From Marinactinospora thermotolerans DSM 45154 (lineage in GTDB: Bacteria; Actinomycetota; Actinomycetes; Streptosporangiales; Streptosporangiaceae): a stretch of 64,000 nt of DNA. Shown here piece after piece: positions 1 to 8,383 of the stretch. Every line of letters begins with the position of its first letter. Position 1 is the first letter of the stretch. Location: assembly GCF_900167435.1 (NCBI RefSeq), contig NZ_FUWS01000002.1, positions 359,924-423,923 of the forward strand, in the 5' to 3' direction. The position numbers and the translations under genes are program-made. The notes under the pieces were generated by a model. That model searched no databases and was not told where the DNA came from. It worked only from the letters and a program-made list of their open reading frames with translations.

Positions 1-2
1 TG

Positions 3-860
3 TTGGTGGCCCTCGACGGCTTCGTGGACGCGGGGGCCGCCGCCAGGCAGGCGGTGGGAAGCCTGCTCGAGGACTTCGAGGCCGAGGAAATCGCGACCTT
101 CGATATCGACCGGCTCCTCGACTACCGCTCCCGCCGTCCGGTGATGACGTTCAACCGGGACGCCTGGACCGGTTACGCCGACCCCAAGCTCGCCCTCTAC
201 CTCCTGCGTGACGGCGAGGGCACGCCCTTCCTCCTCCTCAACGGCCTGGAGCCCGACCGGGAGTGGGAGGCGTTCAGCCAGGCCGTCATCCAGCTCGTCG
301 AGCGTTTCTCGGTGAGCCTGACGGTGGGCTTCCACGGCATCCCCATGGCGGTCCCCCACACCCGCCCGGCCACTGTCACGGCCCACGCCACCCGCGCCGA
401 GCTGGTCTCGGGTTTCACCCCGTGGATGGGGACCGTGCAGGTTCCGGGCAGCGCCGCCTCCCTGCTGGAGTACCGCCTGGGCGAGGCCGGCCACGACTTC
501 ATCGGGTACGCCGTCCACGTCCCCAGCTACCTGGCCCAGTCGGAGTACCCGCGGGCGGCCCTGTCGGTGCTGGAGTACGTCGCCGGGGCCACGGGCCTGG
601 CGCTTCCCACCAGCCGCCTGGAAGAGGCCGCGAGCGAGACCGACGCCGAGATCGAACAGCAGGTCCAGGCGTCGGAGGAGGTCCAGCGGGTGGTCCACAA
701 CCTCGAACGGCAGTACGACGACTTCCTCGCGTCGCGCGACCTCGCCGCCGACCTCGACCCCCTGCTCGCCGGGGACGAGTCGCAGCTGCCCACCGCCGAC
801 GAACTCGGCGCGGAACTCGAACGCTACCTCGCCGAACGCGACCGCGGCACAGAAGGATGA
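3..860 (+). CDS. PAC2 family (proteasome assembly chaperone-like) protein, 5'-partial
   Basis: The reading frame enters from the left edge and ends in a TGA overlapping the pyrD start, so the true start lies outside the window. The first visible residues ([17 protein letters not shown]) are the hallmark N-terminal stretch of actinobacterial PAC2 proteins, followed by the PAC2 segments with [10 protein letters not shown] and [15 protein letters not shown]. The last roughly 80 residues are acidic and helical ([18 protein letters not shown]), as is usual in this family. PAC2 proteins are named after the eukaryotic proteasome assembly chaperone fold; in actinobacteria the role is not firmly established. 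The ATGA overlap with pyrD implies translational coupling, although a functional link to pyrimidine synthesis is not obvious. Family assignment is confident; function is not. Confidence 0.85.
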   Translation: MVALDGFVDAGAAARQAVGSLLEDFEAEEIATFDIDRLLDYRSRRPVMTFNRDAWTGYADPKLALYLLRDGEGTPFLLLNGLEPDREWEAFSQAVIQLVERFSVSLTVGFHGIPMAVPHTRPATVTAHATRAELVSGFTPWMGTVQVPGSAASLLEYRLGEAGHDFIGYAVHVPSYLAQSEYPRAALSVLEYVAGATGLALPTSRLEEAASETDAEIEQQVQASEEVQRVVHNLERQYDDFLASRDLAADLDPLLAGDESQLPTADELGAELERYLAERDRGTEG

Positions 861-2005
861 CGGCCGGACCCGTGCTCTACCAGTTGCTCTTCCACGCCGT
901 TCTGCGCCGCATGGACGCCGAACAGGCCCACCACCTCAGCTTCGCCGCGCTGCGCGCCTCGGCGAACGTCCCGGGGGTCGCCGAGGCGATGCGCCGGGTC
1001 CTGGGGCCCCGCGACCCCGAACTCCGGATCCACGCGCTGGGCCGGGAGTTCGCCGGCCCGCTCGGCTTGGCGGCGGGTTTCGACAAGAACGCCCACGGAG
1101 TGGCCGGGCTCGTCGCGCTCGGCTTCGGGCACGTCGAGGTCGGCACGGTCACCGCGCGCCCCCAGCCCGGCAACCCCAAGCCGCGGCTGTTCCGGCTCGT
1201 CGCCGACCGCGCGATCGTCAACCGGATGGGGTTCAACAACGAGGGCTCGGCGGTGGTGTCGGAACGGCTGCGCGCCCACCGCGCCCGCCACGGACGCCGG
1301 CACGTCATCGGCGCCAACATCGGCAAGACGAAGGTGGTCCCCGAGAACGAGGCGATCGCCGACTACGTCACCAGCGCGCGCCGTTTCGCCGACGTCGCGG
1401 ACTACCTCGTGGTCAACGTCAGTTCGCCCAACACCCCGGGGCTGCGCAATCTCCAGGCGGTCGAGCACCTGCGGCCGCTGCTGACCGAGGTGCGCCGTAC
1501 GCTCGACGACGCCGGCCACCCCGAGCTGCCGCTCCTGGTGAAGATCGCGCCGGACCTCGCCGACGCCGACATCGACGCCGTCGCCGACCTCGCCCTGGAA
1601 CTCGGCCTGCACGGCATCATCGCCACCAACACCACGATCGCGCGCGAGGGCCTGCGGACCGACCCCGCCCAGGTCGACGCGGCGGGCGCCGGTGGTCTGT
1701 CGGGCGCCCCGTTGAAGCACCGCTCGCTGGAGGTGCTCAAGCGGCTGCGCGCGCGGGTGGGCGACCGTATCGTGCTCATCGCGGTCGGCGGGGTGGAGAC
1801 CCCGGTGGACGCGTGGCTGCGCATCCGGGCCGGGGCCACCCTGGTGCAGGGCTACACGGGGCTGATCTACGGCGGTCCGCTGTGGCCGCGCCGCATCCAC
1901 AAGGGGCTGGCGCGGCTGGCGCGGGCGGCCGGTTACGCCTCGGTCGCCGACGCGGTCGGGGTCGACGTCGACCTCGCGGTCCGCGACCGCGCGCCGGCCC
2001 GCTGA
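857..2005 (+). CDS. pyrD: Dihydroorotate dehydrogenase (quinone), class 2
   Basis: This 382-residue protein catalyses oxidation of dihydroorotate to orotate in de novo pyrimidine synthesis, using FMN and passing electrons to membrane quinone. Class 2 features are visible: an N-terminal helical extension ([19 protein letters not shown]) that would dock to the membrane, the FMN/substrate motif [19 protein letters not shown], the active-site region [14 protein letters not shown], and the C-terminal phosphate-binding stretch with [12 protein letters not shown]. The start is the ATG overlapping the preceding stop (ATGA). It is followed at once by a perfect 19-bp hairpin, so pyrD is the last gene of this operon. 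Length and motifs are normal for the family. Confidence 0.96.
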   Translation: MTAGPVLYQLLFHAVLRRMDAEQAHHLSFAALRASANVPGVAEAMRRVLGPRDPELRIHALGREFAGPLGLAAGFDKNAHGVAGLVALGFGHVEVGTVTARPQPGNPKPRLFRLVADRAIVNRMGFNNEGSAVVSERLRAHRARHGRRHVIGANIGKTKVVPENEAIADYVTSARRFADVADYLVVNVSSPNTPGLRNLQAVEHLRPLLTEVRRTLDDAGHPELPLLVKIAPDLADADIDAVADLALELGLHGIIATNTTIAREGLRTDPAQVDAAGAGGLSGAPLKHRSLEVLKRLRARVGDRIVLIAVGGVETPVDAWLRIRAGATLVQGYTGLIYGGPLWPRRIHKGLARLARAAGYASVADAVGVDVDLAVRDRAPAR

Positions 2006-2027
2006 GATCGGCCTCCCACGACGGGAG

Positions 2028-2071
2028 ACGGGCCGGTGCGCCACCCTTCGCGGGGTGGCGCACCGGCCCGT
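2028..2071. terminator. Bidirectional terminator hairpin between convergent genes
   Basis: Two perfect 19-base arms (2028-2046 and 2053-2071) flank a 6-base loop, directly between the stops of pyrD (plus) and the DUF6461-like gene (minus). There is no long T-tract, which is common in high-GC actinobacteria. It probably ends transcription from both sides. Confidence 0.85.
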
Positions 2072-2087
2072 TGGGTCTCCTCGGGGG

Positions 2088-2702
2088 TCAGCGGGCGGTG
2101 AGCGGCGCGTACCCCTCCAGCTCCGCGCCGAGCAGCGGCCCCGCGAAGTGGCTGGGGCGGACCCGCACACCGGTGACACGTTCGGCCAGTGCCAACGCCG
2201 CGGCGCCCGGATCGGGGTGCACCGCCTCCGCGTCGGTGTCGATCCCCACCGCGGTCATCTCCGCCAGCAGGGCGTCGGGCTCGGTCCCCTTGCGCGCATC
2301 AGGGAAGCGGACGTCGAAGAAGGTCCGCAGCACGCCGTCGGCGACCCAGCGGAACTCGTAGCGGTGCTCCATGACGACCCGTACCGACACGAGTTCGGTC
2401 CCGGCCGACAGGGCCCGGTAGCGCTCGGGCCGGGTGGCGCGGCACCCGGTGGGCTCCACCAGCAGGGTCCACCCGTTCACCTGGAGGGCGTGCGCGGTCA
2501 TCGGGGGAGCGCCCTCGCAGCACAGGCCGGCCTCCACGGCCTCGGCGATGGGCAGTGAGCGCAGCCGGCGCTCGTCGGCGCCGAGCCGGCACAGGGCCTC
2601 GGCCTTGCCCACGCCCTTGACGTAGGACAGGCAGTAGGCCTCGGCGAGGTCGGGCTGGGTCTCTTGGAGCCAGGCATAGTCACGGGCAAGTGCGGCGGAC
2701 AT
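2088..2702 (-). CDS. DUF6461-like protein of unknown function
   Basis: The predicted protein has 204 residues. The N-terminal segment (YAWLQETQPDLAEAYCLSYVKG) resembles the actinobacterial DUF6461 family, whose function is unknown; the assignment is from memory of the family pattern. The protein is soluble, with no signal peptide or membrane segment. A central beta-rich part (HALQVNGWTLLVEPTG ... FRWVADGVLRTFFDVRFPDAR) looks like a sensing or binding domain. I chose the ATG at 2702 because a GAAGGGA ribosome binding site lies just upstream; the frame stays open to 2813 but that extension looks non-coding. The upstream gene on the same strand ends 114 bases away. Confidence 0.75.
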   Translation of the reverse strand: MSAALARDYAWLQETQPDLAEAYCLSYVKGVGKAEALCRLGADERRLRSLPIAEAVEAGLCCEGAPPMTAHALQVNGWTLLVEPTGCRATRPERYRALSAGTELVSVRVVMEHRYEFRWVADGVLRTFFDVRFPDARKGTEPDALLAEMTAVGIDTDAEAVHPDPGAAALALAERVTGVRVRPSHFAGPLLGAELEGYAPLTAR

Positions 2703-2816
2703 CGGCCCGTCCCTTCGACAGTCGGGGGCCTCGTTGCGGTGGGCGGCGTTGTCCACGTCGCTTCCGGCCTTCACCCGGCGTGTTCCCACTAGGAGGTCGG
2801 CTAAGCGTCCCATTGT

Positions 2817-3353
2817 TCAGGTCACCATTGGTCGGTCGGGATGTTCGGGGGCGGGGACGAGCGCGGAGACCACCGCGAGGATGCGCTGCACCAGTTCGGC
2901 GGGGGTGGCGGTGGCGTCGATGACCACGCCCTCCTCGTCGTCGTGCAGCGGTTCCAGCTCGGCCAGTTGTGCCTCCAACAGGGCGGCCGCCGTGGCGTCG
3001 CGCAGTCGGCGTACGCGGCGCACGAGCAGGTCACGGCCTGCGGAGAGGTGGATGAAGTACAGTCCCGGGTCGCCCGAGCGCAGCAGGTCACGGTGCCGGC
3101 GGGTCAGCGCGGGACAGGTGGCGACGGCGAACACGCCGTCGCGGCGGCGTTCCGACAGCCAACGGGACAGCGGGCCCGGGAAGGGCTCCCGATGGTCGGG
3201 GGCCATGTCACGGACGTCGATGTAGGAGGCGGTCAGATGGCGGGCGAGCAGTCTCGCCACGGTCCTCGTACCGGTCCCGGCGACCCCCATCATCACGAGG
3301 GCCTTCCGCGGCGGCCCCAGGTTCCAGCCGTCAACGTCACTACTCGCACCCAC
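2817..3353 (-). CDS. Gluconokinase-like protein with a defective P-loop
   Basis: The fold is that of a thermoresistant gluconokinase (GntK). Recognisable segments are VMMGVAGTGTRTVARLLA (P-loop position, about residues 20-36), ACPALTRRHRDLLR-like ATCPALTRRHRDLLRSG, FIHLSAGRDLLVRR and LLEAQLAELEPL. Two things are wrong for a working kinase. The Walker A lysine is replaced by Thr29 (GVAGTGTRT instead of GVSGSGKST), and the gluconate-binding loop (normally DDLHP...KM..G.PL.D.DR) is reduced to a short unrelated stretch. It may be a pseudoenzyme or may have changed substrate. I chose the GTG at 3353 (178 residues, near the usual family length) because AAGGTGG precedes it; more upstream starts are possible. 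Confidence 0.75.
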   Translation of the reverse strand: MGASSDVDGWNLGPPRKALVMMGVAGTGTRTVARLLARHLTASYIDVRDMAPDHREPFPGPLSRWLSERRRDGVFAVATCPALTRRHRDLLRSGDPGLYFIHLSAGRDLLVRRVRRLRDATAAALLEAQLAELEPLHDDEEGVVIDATATPAELVQRILAVVSALVPAPEHPDRPMVT

Positions 3354-3444
3354 GAGCGACCACCTTACGCGCGAATGGGGGCAGCTCCGTATCCGGGACC
3401 GCCCCCACGCGGGGTCATCCATGCCACATCTTCGGGCGCGGGGG

Positions 3445-5010
3445 TCAGGCGTCCGGTGACGCGCTGGGATCGGGGGCCTCCTCCTGCTCCTCGGGCTCGG
3501 GGTGGCCGTCGAAGTAGGACTTGCCGGCCTCGGTGTCACCGAGGAGCTGCGAGACCGTCACCATCGTGTACCCCTGTTCCTCCAGCCGCTTCAGGATCTC
3601 GGGAACCGCGTCGACCGTCGTGGAGTGGATGTCGTGCATGAGGATGATCGAACCGGGCTGGACGTTCTCGACCGCGCGCTTGGCGACGATGTCGGCGTTG
3701 CGGTCCTTCCAGTCGTTGGTGTCGACGCTCCAGATGATCTCGGCCAGCCCCAGCTCCTTGCTCACCTCCGCGACGGAGTCGTTCGTCGCGCCGTAGGGGG
3801 GACGCATGAGGTCGACGTCGTAGCCGGTCTCACGCCGGATCAGGGCGTTGACGGTGGCGAGCTCGGAGGTCACCTTCCCCGACGACACCGTGGTCAGGTC
3901 GGGGTGGGTCACGGTGTGGTTGGCCACCTCGTGCCCCTCGGCGTATTGGCGGCGCACGGTGGTGGGGTGTTCGCGGACCGGGCCGCCGGTGAGGAAGAAC
4001 GTGGCCCGCGCGTCGTGTTCGGCGAGCGCGTCGAGCAGCTCGGGGGTCCGCTCCCCGGGGCCGTCGTCGAAGGTCAGCGCGACACACTTGGAGTCGGGTG
4101 CCGAGCAGTCCACCGAGTCGTCGCGGGCGGGCAGTACGCCGGGCACCGCGCTCGGGGCGGGGTCGGCGGAGGGGGAGGGGGCCGGCCGCTCGATCCGGAA
4201 GTCGGGGGTGACGACGGTGGCGGCGGCCTGCGCGCGCCGGCCGAAGTCCGACAGCAGCGGTTCGACGTCGTCCTTGCGGACCACGGTGAACACGCGGCCG
4301 TCTTCGGGGGGCGCGACCTGACCTTCGTCGAACTCCACGACCAGGTCGCCGTCGGCGTTGAACCCCATCGAGTCGTACAGGCGCAGGATCGGGTGGAGCG
4401 CGGAGACGTCGACGTCGTCGGAGGCGGAGAGGTTCTCCTGGACGATGTCGTTGAGGGCGTCGAGTTCCTCCTGGCCGGCGATCAGCTGGGTGGAGTAGGC
4501 CGGACGTCCGTTGGCGGCGTCGTACCAGTGGGTGGAGTAGAGGGTGCGCGGCCCCTCGGAGTCCTCCTCGTCTTGGACGAGCCGGATGCCGACGACGTCG
4601 TCGCCGGCCACGGTCACCCCCCAGTCGATGCCGATGCTCTTGGCTCCGGGGTTGGCGGCCCGGAAGTCGTCGACCTCCTGCGCGGTGGCCGCGGCGAGGT
4701 GCTCGGTCAACGGGGCGGCGTTGGGGACGGTCGGGTAGGCGACCTCGACGGCGACCCCGTCATCCTCGCTGCTCTTCTCCTCACCGAGGTCGACGACCAG
4801 CGCCGGGTCGACGACGGTCAGTTCACCGGGCTCCCCGGTCGCGGGCTCGCGAGGGTCCTCCTGGGTTCCGGAGGCGTGTTCGGCCTCGCTTCCGGACGAG
4901 CACGCTCCGGCCAACAGGACGGCCGCGCTGGCCGCGGCGACGCCACGCACGAGGCGGGCGCCTCCGCGCCGGGCGGTGCCTCGGAAGGTGCGGGAGGTGC
5001 TGGAGGGCAT
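3445..5010 (-). CDS. Polysaccharide deacetylase (NodB) lipoprotein with RsiV-like/DUF3298 domain
   Basis: This 521-residue protein starts with a signal peptide ending in a lipobox (VLLAGACSSG), so it should be anchored outside the membrane. The middle part (about residues 60-270: VDPALVVDLGEEKSSEDDGVAV to VRKDDVEPLLSDF) looks like a DUF3298/RsiV-type extracellular domain. The C-terminal NodB deacetylase domain shows TFDDGP, the zinc His pair NHTVTH, the RPPYGA motif and a final LMHD motif. The likely role is removal of acetyl groups from peptidoglycan or another wall glycan. The ATG at 5010 is preferred over an upstream TTG (5031) because a GGTGA site precedes it. The extreme C-terminus is Pro/Glu/Asp rich. 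Confidence 0.88.
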   Translation of the reverse strand: MPSSTSRTFRGTARRGGARLVRGVAAASAAVLLAGACSSGSEAEHASGTQEDPREPATGEPGELTVVDPALVVDLGEEKSSEDDGVAVEVAYPTVPNAAPLTEHLAAATAQEVDDFRAANPGAKSIGIDWGVTVAGDDVVGIRLVQDEEDSEGPRTLYSTHWYDAANGRPAYSTQLIAGQEELDALNDIVQENLSASDDVDVSALHPILRLYDSMGFNADGDLVVEFDEGQVAPPEDGRVFTVVRKDDVEPLLSDFGRRAQAAATVVTPDFRIERPAPSPSADPAPSAVPGVLPARDDSVDCSAPDSKCVALTFDDGPGERTPELLDALAEHDARATFFLTGGPVREHPTTVRRQYAEGHEVANHTVTHPDLTTVSSGKVTSELATVNALIRRETGYDVDLMRPPYGATNDSVAEVSKELGLAEIIWSVDTNDWKDRNADIVAKRAVENVQPGSIILMHDIHSTTVDAVPEILKRLEEQGYTMVTVSQLLGDTEAGKSYFDGHPEPEEQEEAPDPSASPDA

Positions 5011-5050
5011 GGATTCACCAGGGACTTTCAACGGAAGGATGGTCTTTCAC

Positions 5051-5068
5051 AGTCGAAGAGGTTCGACT
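5051..5068. promoter_or_regulatory. Perfect inverted repeat AGTCGAA-N4-TTCGACT upstream of the deacetylase gene
   Basis: Arms of 7 bases match perfectly around a GAGG spacer, 41 bases upstream of the deacetylase start (5010). Size and position suit a repressor or activator operator, but I do not recognise the binding protein. The AT-richer stretch 5090-5130 just beyond it is the most likely promoter zone for the minus-strand gene. Confidence 0.45.
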
Positions 5069-5344
5069 TGCTTTGTCGCACGGGTGGGGTGGGACGGTTC
5101 CCTATCTTCTATGTCGATATGGACACGGTCCCCCTGATGAGGCTAGAACCACCGAGGCCGTGGCGTCTCACCCAATCGAGTAATAACACGACCGCATCGG
5201 GTCCGCTTTCAGGTGTTCGGTGCTTGAAACAGCCTCTGACATGCCGGTTCGCGGAGGCGAGGCGGGGCGGGGGCCGAAAATGCCATCTCGATCACGTGTC
5301 GGCCACAAGCGGACACGGCCGATCGGCCCACCGCCTCCGCGGTC
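5069..5344. other. Divergent intergenic region, no gene seen
   Basis: This is the first half of the gap between the deacetylase gene (minus) and metE (plus). Part of it (5090-5200) is less GC-rich than the surroundings and should hold the promoter of the minus-strand gene. I found no supportable coding region. Confidence 0.5.
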
Positions 5345-5373
5345 GAGGCGGTCTGCAGGGGACGGCCTATACT
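5345..5373 (+). promoter_or_regulatory. Candidate metE promoter
   Basis: A near-consensus -10 box TATACT lies at 5368-5373, about 15-20 bases before the start of the cobalamin aptamer, as expected for a riboswitch transcript. The matching -35 position (5345-5350, GAGGCG) is poor. Confidence 0.5.
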
Positions 5374-5386
5374 CCCGGTGCGGTCG

Positions 5387-5580
5387 GTTCACGCGCGGCC
5401 TCGGGTCGTGCGTGTCGCAAGAGGGAACCCGGTGCGAATCCGGGACTGCCCCGCAGCGGTATGTGGGAACGAACGCCGTTTTTCGAGCACTGGACGCCAC
5501 GGCGTCGGGGAAGCGACGGCCAGTAGGAGACGTGACGCGCCGCGTCACGCCGTGCCCGCGAGTCCGAAGACCTGCCACCG
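5387..5580 (+). ncRNA. Cobalamin (B12) riboswitch upstream of metE
   Basis: The conserved aptamer blocks occur in order: GGTGCGAATCCGGGACTG and CCCCGCAGCGGT (5431-5460), the GGGAACG-like block (5465-5471), GCACTGG (5488-5494), GGGGAAGCGAC (5507-5517), and the 3' block GAGTCCGAAGACCTGCCAC (5560-5578). The B12 riboswitch turns off the B12-independent methionine synthase when adenosylcobalamin is available, because cells then use MetH. Its position directly before metE matches that known arrangement. The outer boundaries are approximate. Confidence 0.95.
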
Positions 5581-5581
5581 C

Positions 5582-5604
5582 CCGTGGTCGCGCCGCGACC
5601 ACGG
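5582..5604 (+). terminator. Possible expression-platform hairpin after the B12 aptamer
   Basis: CCGTGGTCGCG and CGCGACCACGG form an 11-bp stem around a single base (in practice about 10 bp with a 3-base loop), starting two bases after the aptamer. It lacks a T-tract. It could be an intrinsic or Rho-assisted terminator that acts when B12 is bound, or a spacer helix. The distance to metE (about 160 bases) leaves room for transcription-level control. Confidence 0.4.
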
Positions 5605-5723
5605 CTGTCCGAGGCCCCGAGGGAGGGCCGGACGACGACGGACGGTGGCCGCGTGGGCCCCGCCCGCGCGTTCGCGCACCCTCGTGGCCGAAGGACGACG
5701 GCTTCGACGAGGGAGAGAAGACC

Positions 5724-5768
5724 ATGCGCGAGGACCTGAACGTGTCCGTCGGGGCGGGTGCCCGATGA
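5724..5768 (+). CDS. 14-residue leader ORF translationally overlapping metE
   Basis: ATG at 5724 is preceded by a strong purine-rich ribosome binding site (GGGAGAGAAG at 5711-5720). It encodes [14 protein letters not shown] and stops in the TGA that overlaps the metE ATG (ATGA at 5765-5768). metE itself has only a weak site (GGGGCGGG), so ribosomes finishing the small ORF could re-initiate on metE. The peptide has no run of Met or Cys, so ribosome-stalling attenuation is not obvious; coupling that relays riboswitch control to metE is the simpler reading. It is seen in the sequence but untested, and could instead be an N-terminal remnant. Confidence 0.55.
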   Translation: MREDLNVSVGAGAR

Positions 5769-8041
5769 CGACGACCGTTCTCGGCTACCCCCGCATCGGG
5801 CCGCGGCGCGAGCTCAAGCGCGCCCTGGAGTCCTACTGGGCCGCGGACATCGACGCGGCCGAACTCGACACCGTGGCCGCCAGGCTGCGCGGCGCCACCT
5901 GGCGGACGCTGCGCGAGGCGGGCGTCGAGCACATTCCGTCCAACACCTTCTCCTACTACGACCACGTGCTCGACACCGCGGTCATGTTCGACCTGGTGGC
6001 GCCGCGTTTCGCCCGGATCGCCGAGGGGGACGACGACCGCTCCGCCGAGCTGCGGCGCTACTTCGCCATGGCCCGGGGCTGCGATGAGGCGGCGCCGTTG
6101 CGGATGACGAAGTGGTTCGACACCAACTACCACCACCTGGTGCCGGAGCTGTCGCCGGCCACCCGGCCGCGCCTGGCCGGGCGTAAGCCCCTGTCGGAGT
6201 ACGTCCAGGCGCGTGGGCTCGGCTATGAGACCCGTCCGGTGCTGCTCGGCCCGCTGACCCTCCTCCTGCTGTCCGAGGGCTCCCCTGACGCCCCGCGGGG
6301 ATGGCGGCCCCTGGAGCTGCTCGACGGGCTGCTCGACTGCTATGCCGAACTGCTCGGTGAGCTCGCCTCCGCGGGTGCGGGGTGGGTCCAGCTCGACGAA
6401 CCGATCCTGGCCACCGACGCCGGCCAGGAGGTTCTGCGCGAACTGGGGGACGCCTACGAGCGCCTGGGCGGGGTGGCGCAACGGCCGAGGATCCTCGTCG
6501 CGGTCTACCACGGGCCGGCCGGCGAGGGCGCGCTGGAGACGCTCAAGCGGACCCCCATCGAGGGGGTCGCCCTGGACCTGGTGCGCGGCAACGCCGAGGA
6601 CGTGTCCAAGGTCGGCGGCCTGGGCGCAAAGAGCCTGGTCGCCGGGGTCGTGGACGGACGCAACGTCTGGCGCGCCGACATCCCGGCGGCCCTGTCGACG
6701 CTGGCCTCCCTGCTGGGCCTGGCGGGGGAGGTCGTGGTGGGGACCTCCTGCCCTCTCCTGCACGTCCCCTACGACCTGGAGGTCGAGACCGGCCTGGACC
6801 CGTCGGTGCGCGACCGGTTGGCCTTCGCCCGGCAGAAGCTCGACGAGGTGGTCCTGCTGGGCCGCGCCCTCGCCGGAGCGGAGGACGTCGAGGAGCAGCT
6901 GGCCGGGGCCCGGCAGCGGTCGAGCGAGCGCGCCCCGCGGGCCTTCACCGACCAGCGGGTGCGGGCCAGGCTGGAGGCGCTCGGGCAGGCTCCGGCCCGC
7001 CCCTCCTACCGGCAGCGCGAGCGCGCCCGGGCCCCGCTGCCTCCTCTGCCCACGACGACGATCGGCTCCTTCCCGCAGACAGGTGAGATCCGGGCGGCGC
7101 GCGCCGCCCACCGGGCGGGACGGATCACGACGCAGGAGTACGAGCGGGAGATGCGCGCCGAGATCGACCGCGTCATCGCCCTCCAGGAGGACATCGGCCT
7201 GGACGTCCTCGTCCACGGCGAACCCGAACGCAACGACATGGTGCAGTACTTCGCCGAGCGGCTCGACGGTTTCGCCGTCACCGACCACGGGTGGGTGCAG
7301 TCCTACGGTTCGCGCTGTGTCCGCCCGCCGATCCTCTACGGCGACGTCGCCCGGCCCGCCCCGATGACCGTGGAGTGGACCACCTACGCCCAGTCCCGCA
7401 CGGACCGGCCGGTCAAGGGGATGCTCACCGGGCCGGTCACCATGCTGGCCTGGTCGTTCGTGCGCACCGACCAGCCGCTCGCCGAGACCGCCCGCCAGGT
7501 CGCCCTGGCCCTCCGTGACGAGATCTCCGACCTGGAGCGTGCCGGGATCCGCCACATCCAGGTCGACGAGGCGGCGCTGCGGGAGCTGCTGCCGCTGCGC
7601 GGACGCGACCACGCCGCCTACACCGCCTGGGCGGTGGGGGCGTTCCGGTTGGCCACCTCGGGGGCCACCGCCGGCACCCGTATTCACTCGCACATGTGCT
7701 ACTCGGAGTTCAGCGCGATCGCCCCGGTGATCGACGCCTTGGACGCGGACGTGACCAGCATCGAGGCGGCCCGTTCCCAGGCGTCCCCGGCGGCCGACCT
7801 CGCCGGCGCGGGGTTCGACCGGGGGATCGGTCCGGGGGTCTATGACATCCACTCCCCGCGCGTCCCGACGGTGGCGGAGATCGAGCAGGCGCTGCGCGCG
7901 GCGCTGGAGCACACCGAGCCGGAACGGCTGTGGGTCAACCCCGACTGCGGGCTGAAGACACGCGGCTACGCCGAGGTCGAGCCGGCGTTGCGCGCCATGG
8001 TCGAGGCGGCCCGCAGGATCCGGGCCGAGCTGGCCGGGTGA
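5765..8041 (+). CDS. metE: B12-independent methionine synthase
   Basis: The 758-residue enzyme (5-methyltetrahydropteroyltriglutamate-homocysteine methyltransferase) transfers a methyl group to homocysteine in the last step of methionine synthesis, in the cytoplasm. The full-length two-barrel protein is present: N-terminal [19 protein letters not shown], the inter-domain [10 protein letters not shown], and zinc ligands in HSHMCYSEF (His and Cys), TSIEAARS (Glu) and NPDCGLKTR (Cys). The start is the ATG overlapping the stop of a 14-residue leader ORF. Control by the upstream cobalamin riboswitch is expected. Transcription should end at two strong hairpins just after the stop. Confidence 0.97.
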   Translation: MTTTVLGYPRIGPRRELKRALESYWAADIDAAELDTVAARLRGATWRTLREAGVEHIPSNTFSYYDHVLDTAVMFDLVAPRFARIAEGDDDRSAELRRYFAMARGCDEAAPLRMTKWFDTNYHHLVPELSPATRPRLAGRKPLSEYVQARGLGYETRPVLLGPLTLLLLSEGSPDAPRGWRPLELLDGLLDCYAELLGELASAGAGWVQLDEPILATDAGQEVLRELGDAYERLGGVAQRPRILVAVYHGPAGEGALETLKRTPIEGVALDLVRGNAEDVSKVGGLGAKSLVAGVVDGRNVWRADIPAALSTLASLLGLAGEVVVGTSCPLLHVPYDLEVETGLDPSVRDRLAFARQKLDEVVLLGRALAGAEDVEEQLAGARQRSSERAPRAFTDQRVRARLEALGQAPARPSYRQRERARAPLPPLPTTTIGSFPQTGEIRAARAAHRAGRITTQEYEREMRAEIDRVIALQEDIGLDVLVHGEPERNDMVQYFAERLDGFAVTDHGWVQSYGSRCVRPPILYGDVARPAPMTVEWTTYAQSRTDRPVKGMLTGPVTMLAWSFVRTDQPLAETARQVALALRDEISDLERAGIRHIQVDEAALRELLPLRGRDHAAYTAWAVGAFRLATSGATAGTRIHSHMCYSEFSAIAPVIDALDADVTSIEAARSQASPAADLAGAGFDRGIGPGVYDIHSPRVPTVAEIEQALRAALEHTEPERLWVNPDCGLKTRGYAEVEPALRAMVEAARRIRAELAG

Positions 8042-8044
8042 GCC

Positions 8045-8113
8045 GGGCGGGGCCTTCTCCGGGAAGGCCCCGCCCCGTGCCCCGGCGGACCCGGCCGCAC
8101 GGCCGGGTCCGCC
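8045..8113 (+). terminator. Tandem terminator hairpins after metE
   Basis: The first hairpin has 12-base arms (8045-8056 and 8064-8075) that begin 3 bases after the metE stop. The second has perfect 14-base arms (8084-8097 and 8100-8113) with a 2-base loop. Neither has a strong T-tract. As the next gene is convergent, they may serve both strands. Confidence 0.75.
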
Positions 8114-8383
8114 GCCCATGAGGGGGCGGGGCGCGGCGCGTCCTCGCGCGGCCGGCGTCACCGTCCCGGGCCTGTGGAGCCGGCCGTCCCGTCGACGTCC
8201 CGGGCACGGCCGAGGACGTCCACCCTTGGCCGTCCGGTGCTTCGGCGCCGCGCCCGTCGCGGCCGGGAACCGGCCCCGGCCGCGTGGAGCACAGCCCGTT
8301 CGACCCGGAGCGGGCCCCGCCCGCGCCGTCCCCCGCCGTCGTGGTCTCCCCGACGGGGGCGCCCGGCCCGGGAGACGACGGGC
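8114..8383. other. Very GC-rich convergent intergenic spacer
   Basis: This stretch lies between the metE terminators and the stop of the PfkB kinase gene. Several frames are open because of the base composition, but none has a family signature or a convincing start, so I call no gene. Confidence 0.5.

Noticed and set aside
5168-8161. Long minus-strand frame opposite metE (about 1000 codons)
   Set aside because: It is GC-driven shadow of metE with Arg/Gly/Pro-rich nonsense and runs across the B12 riboswitch.
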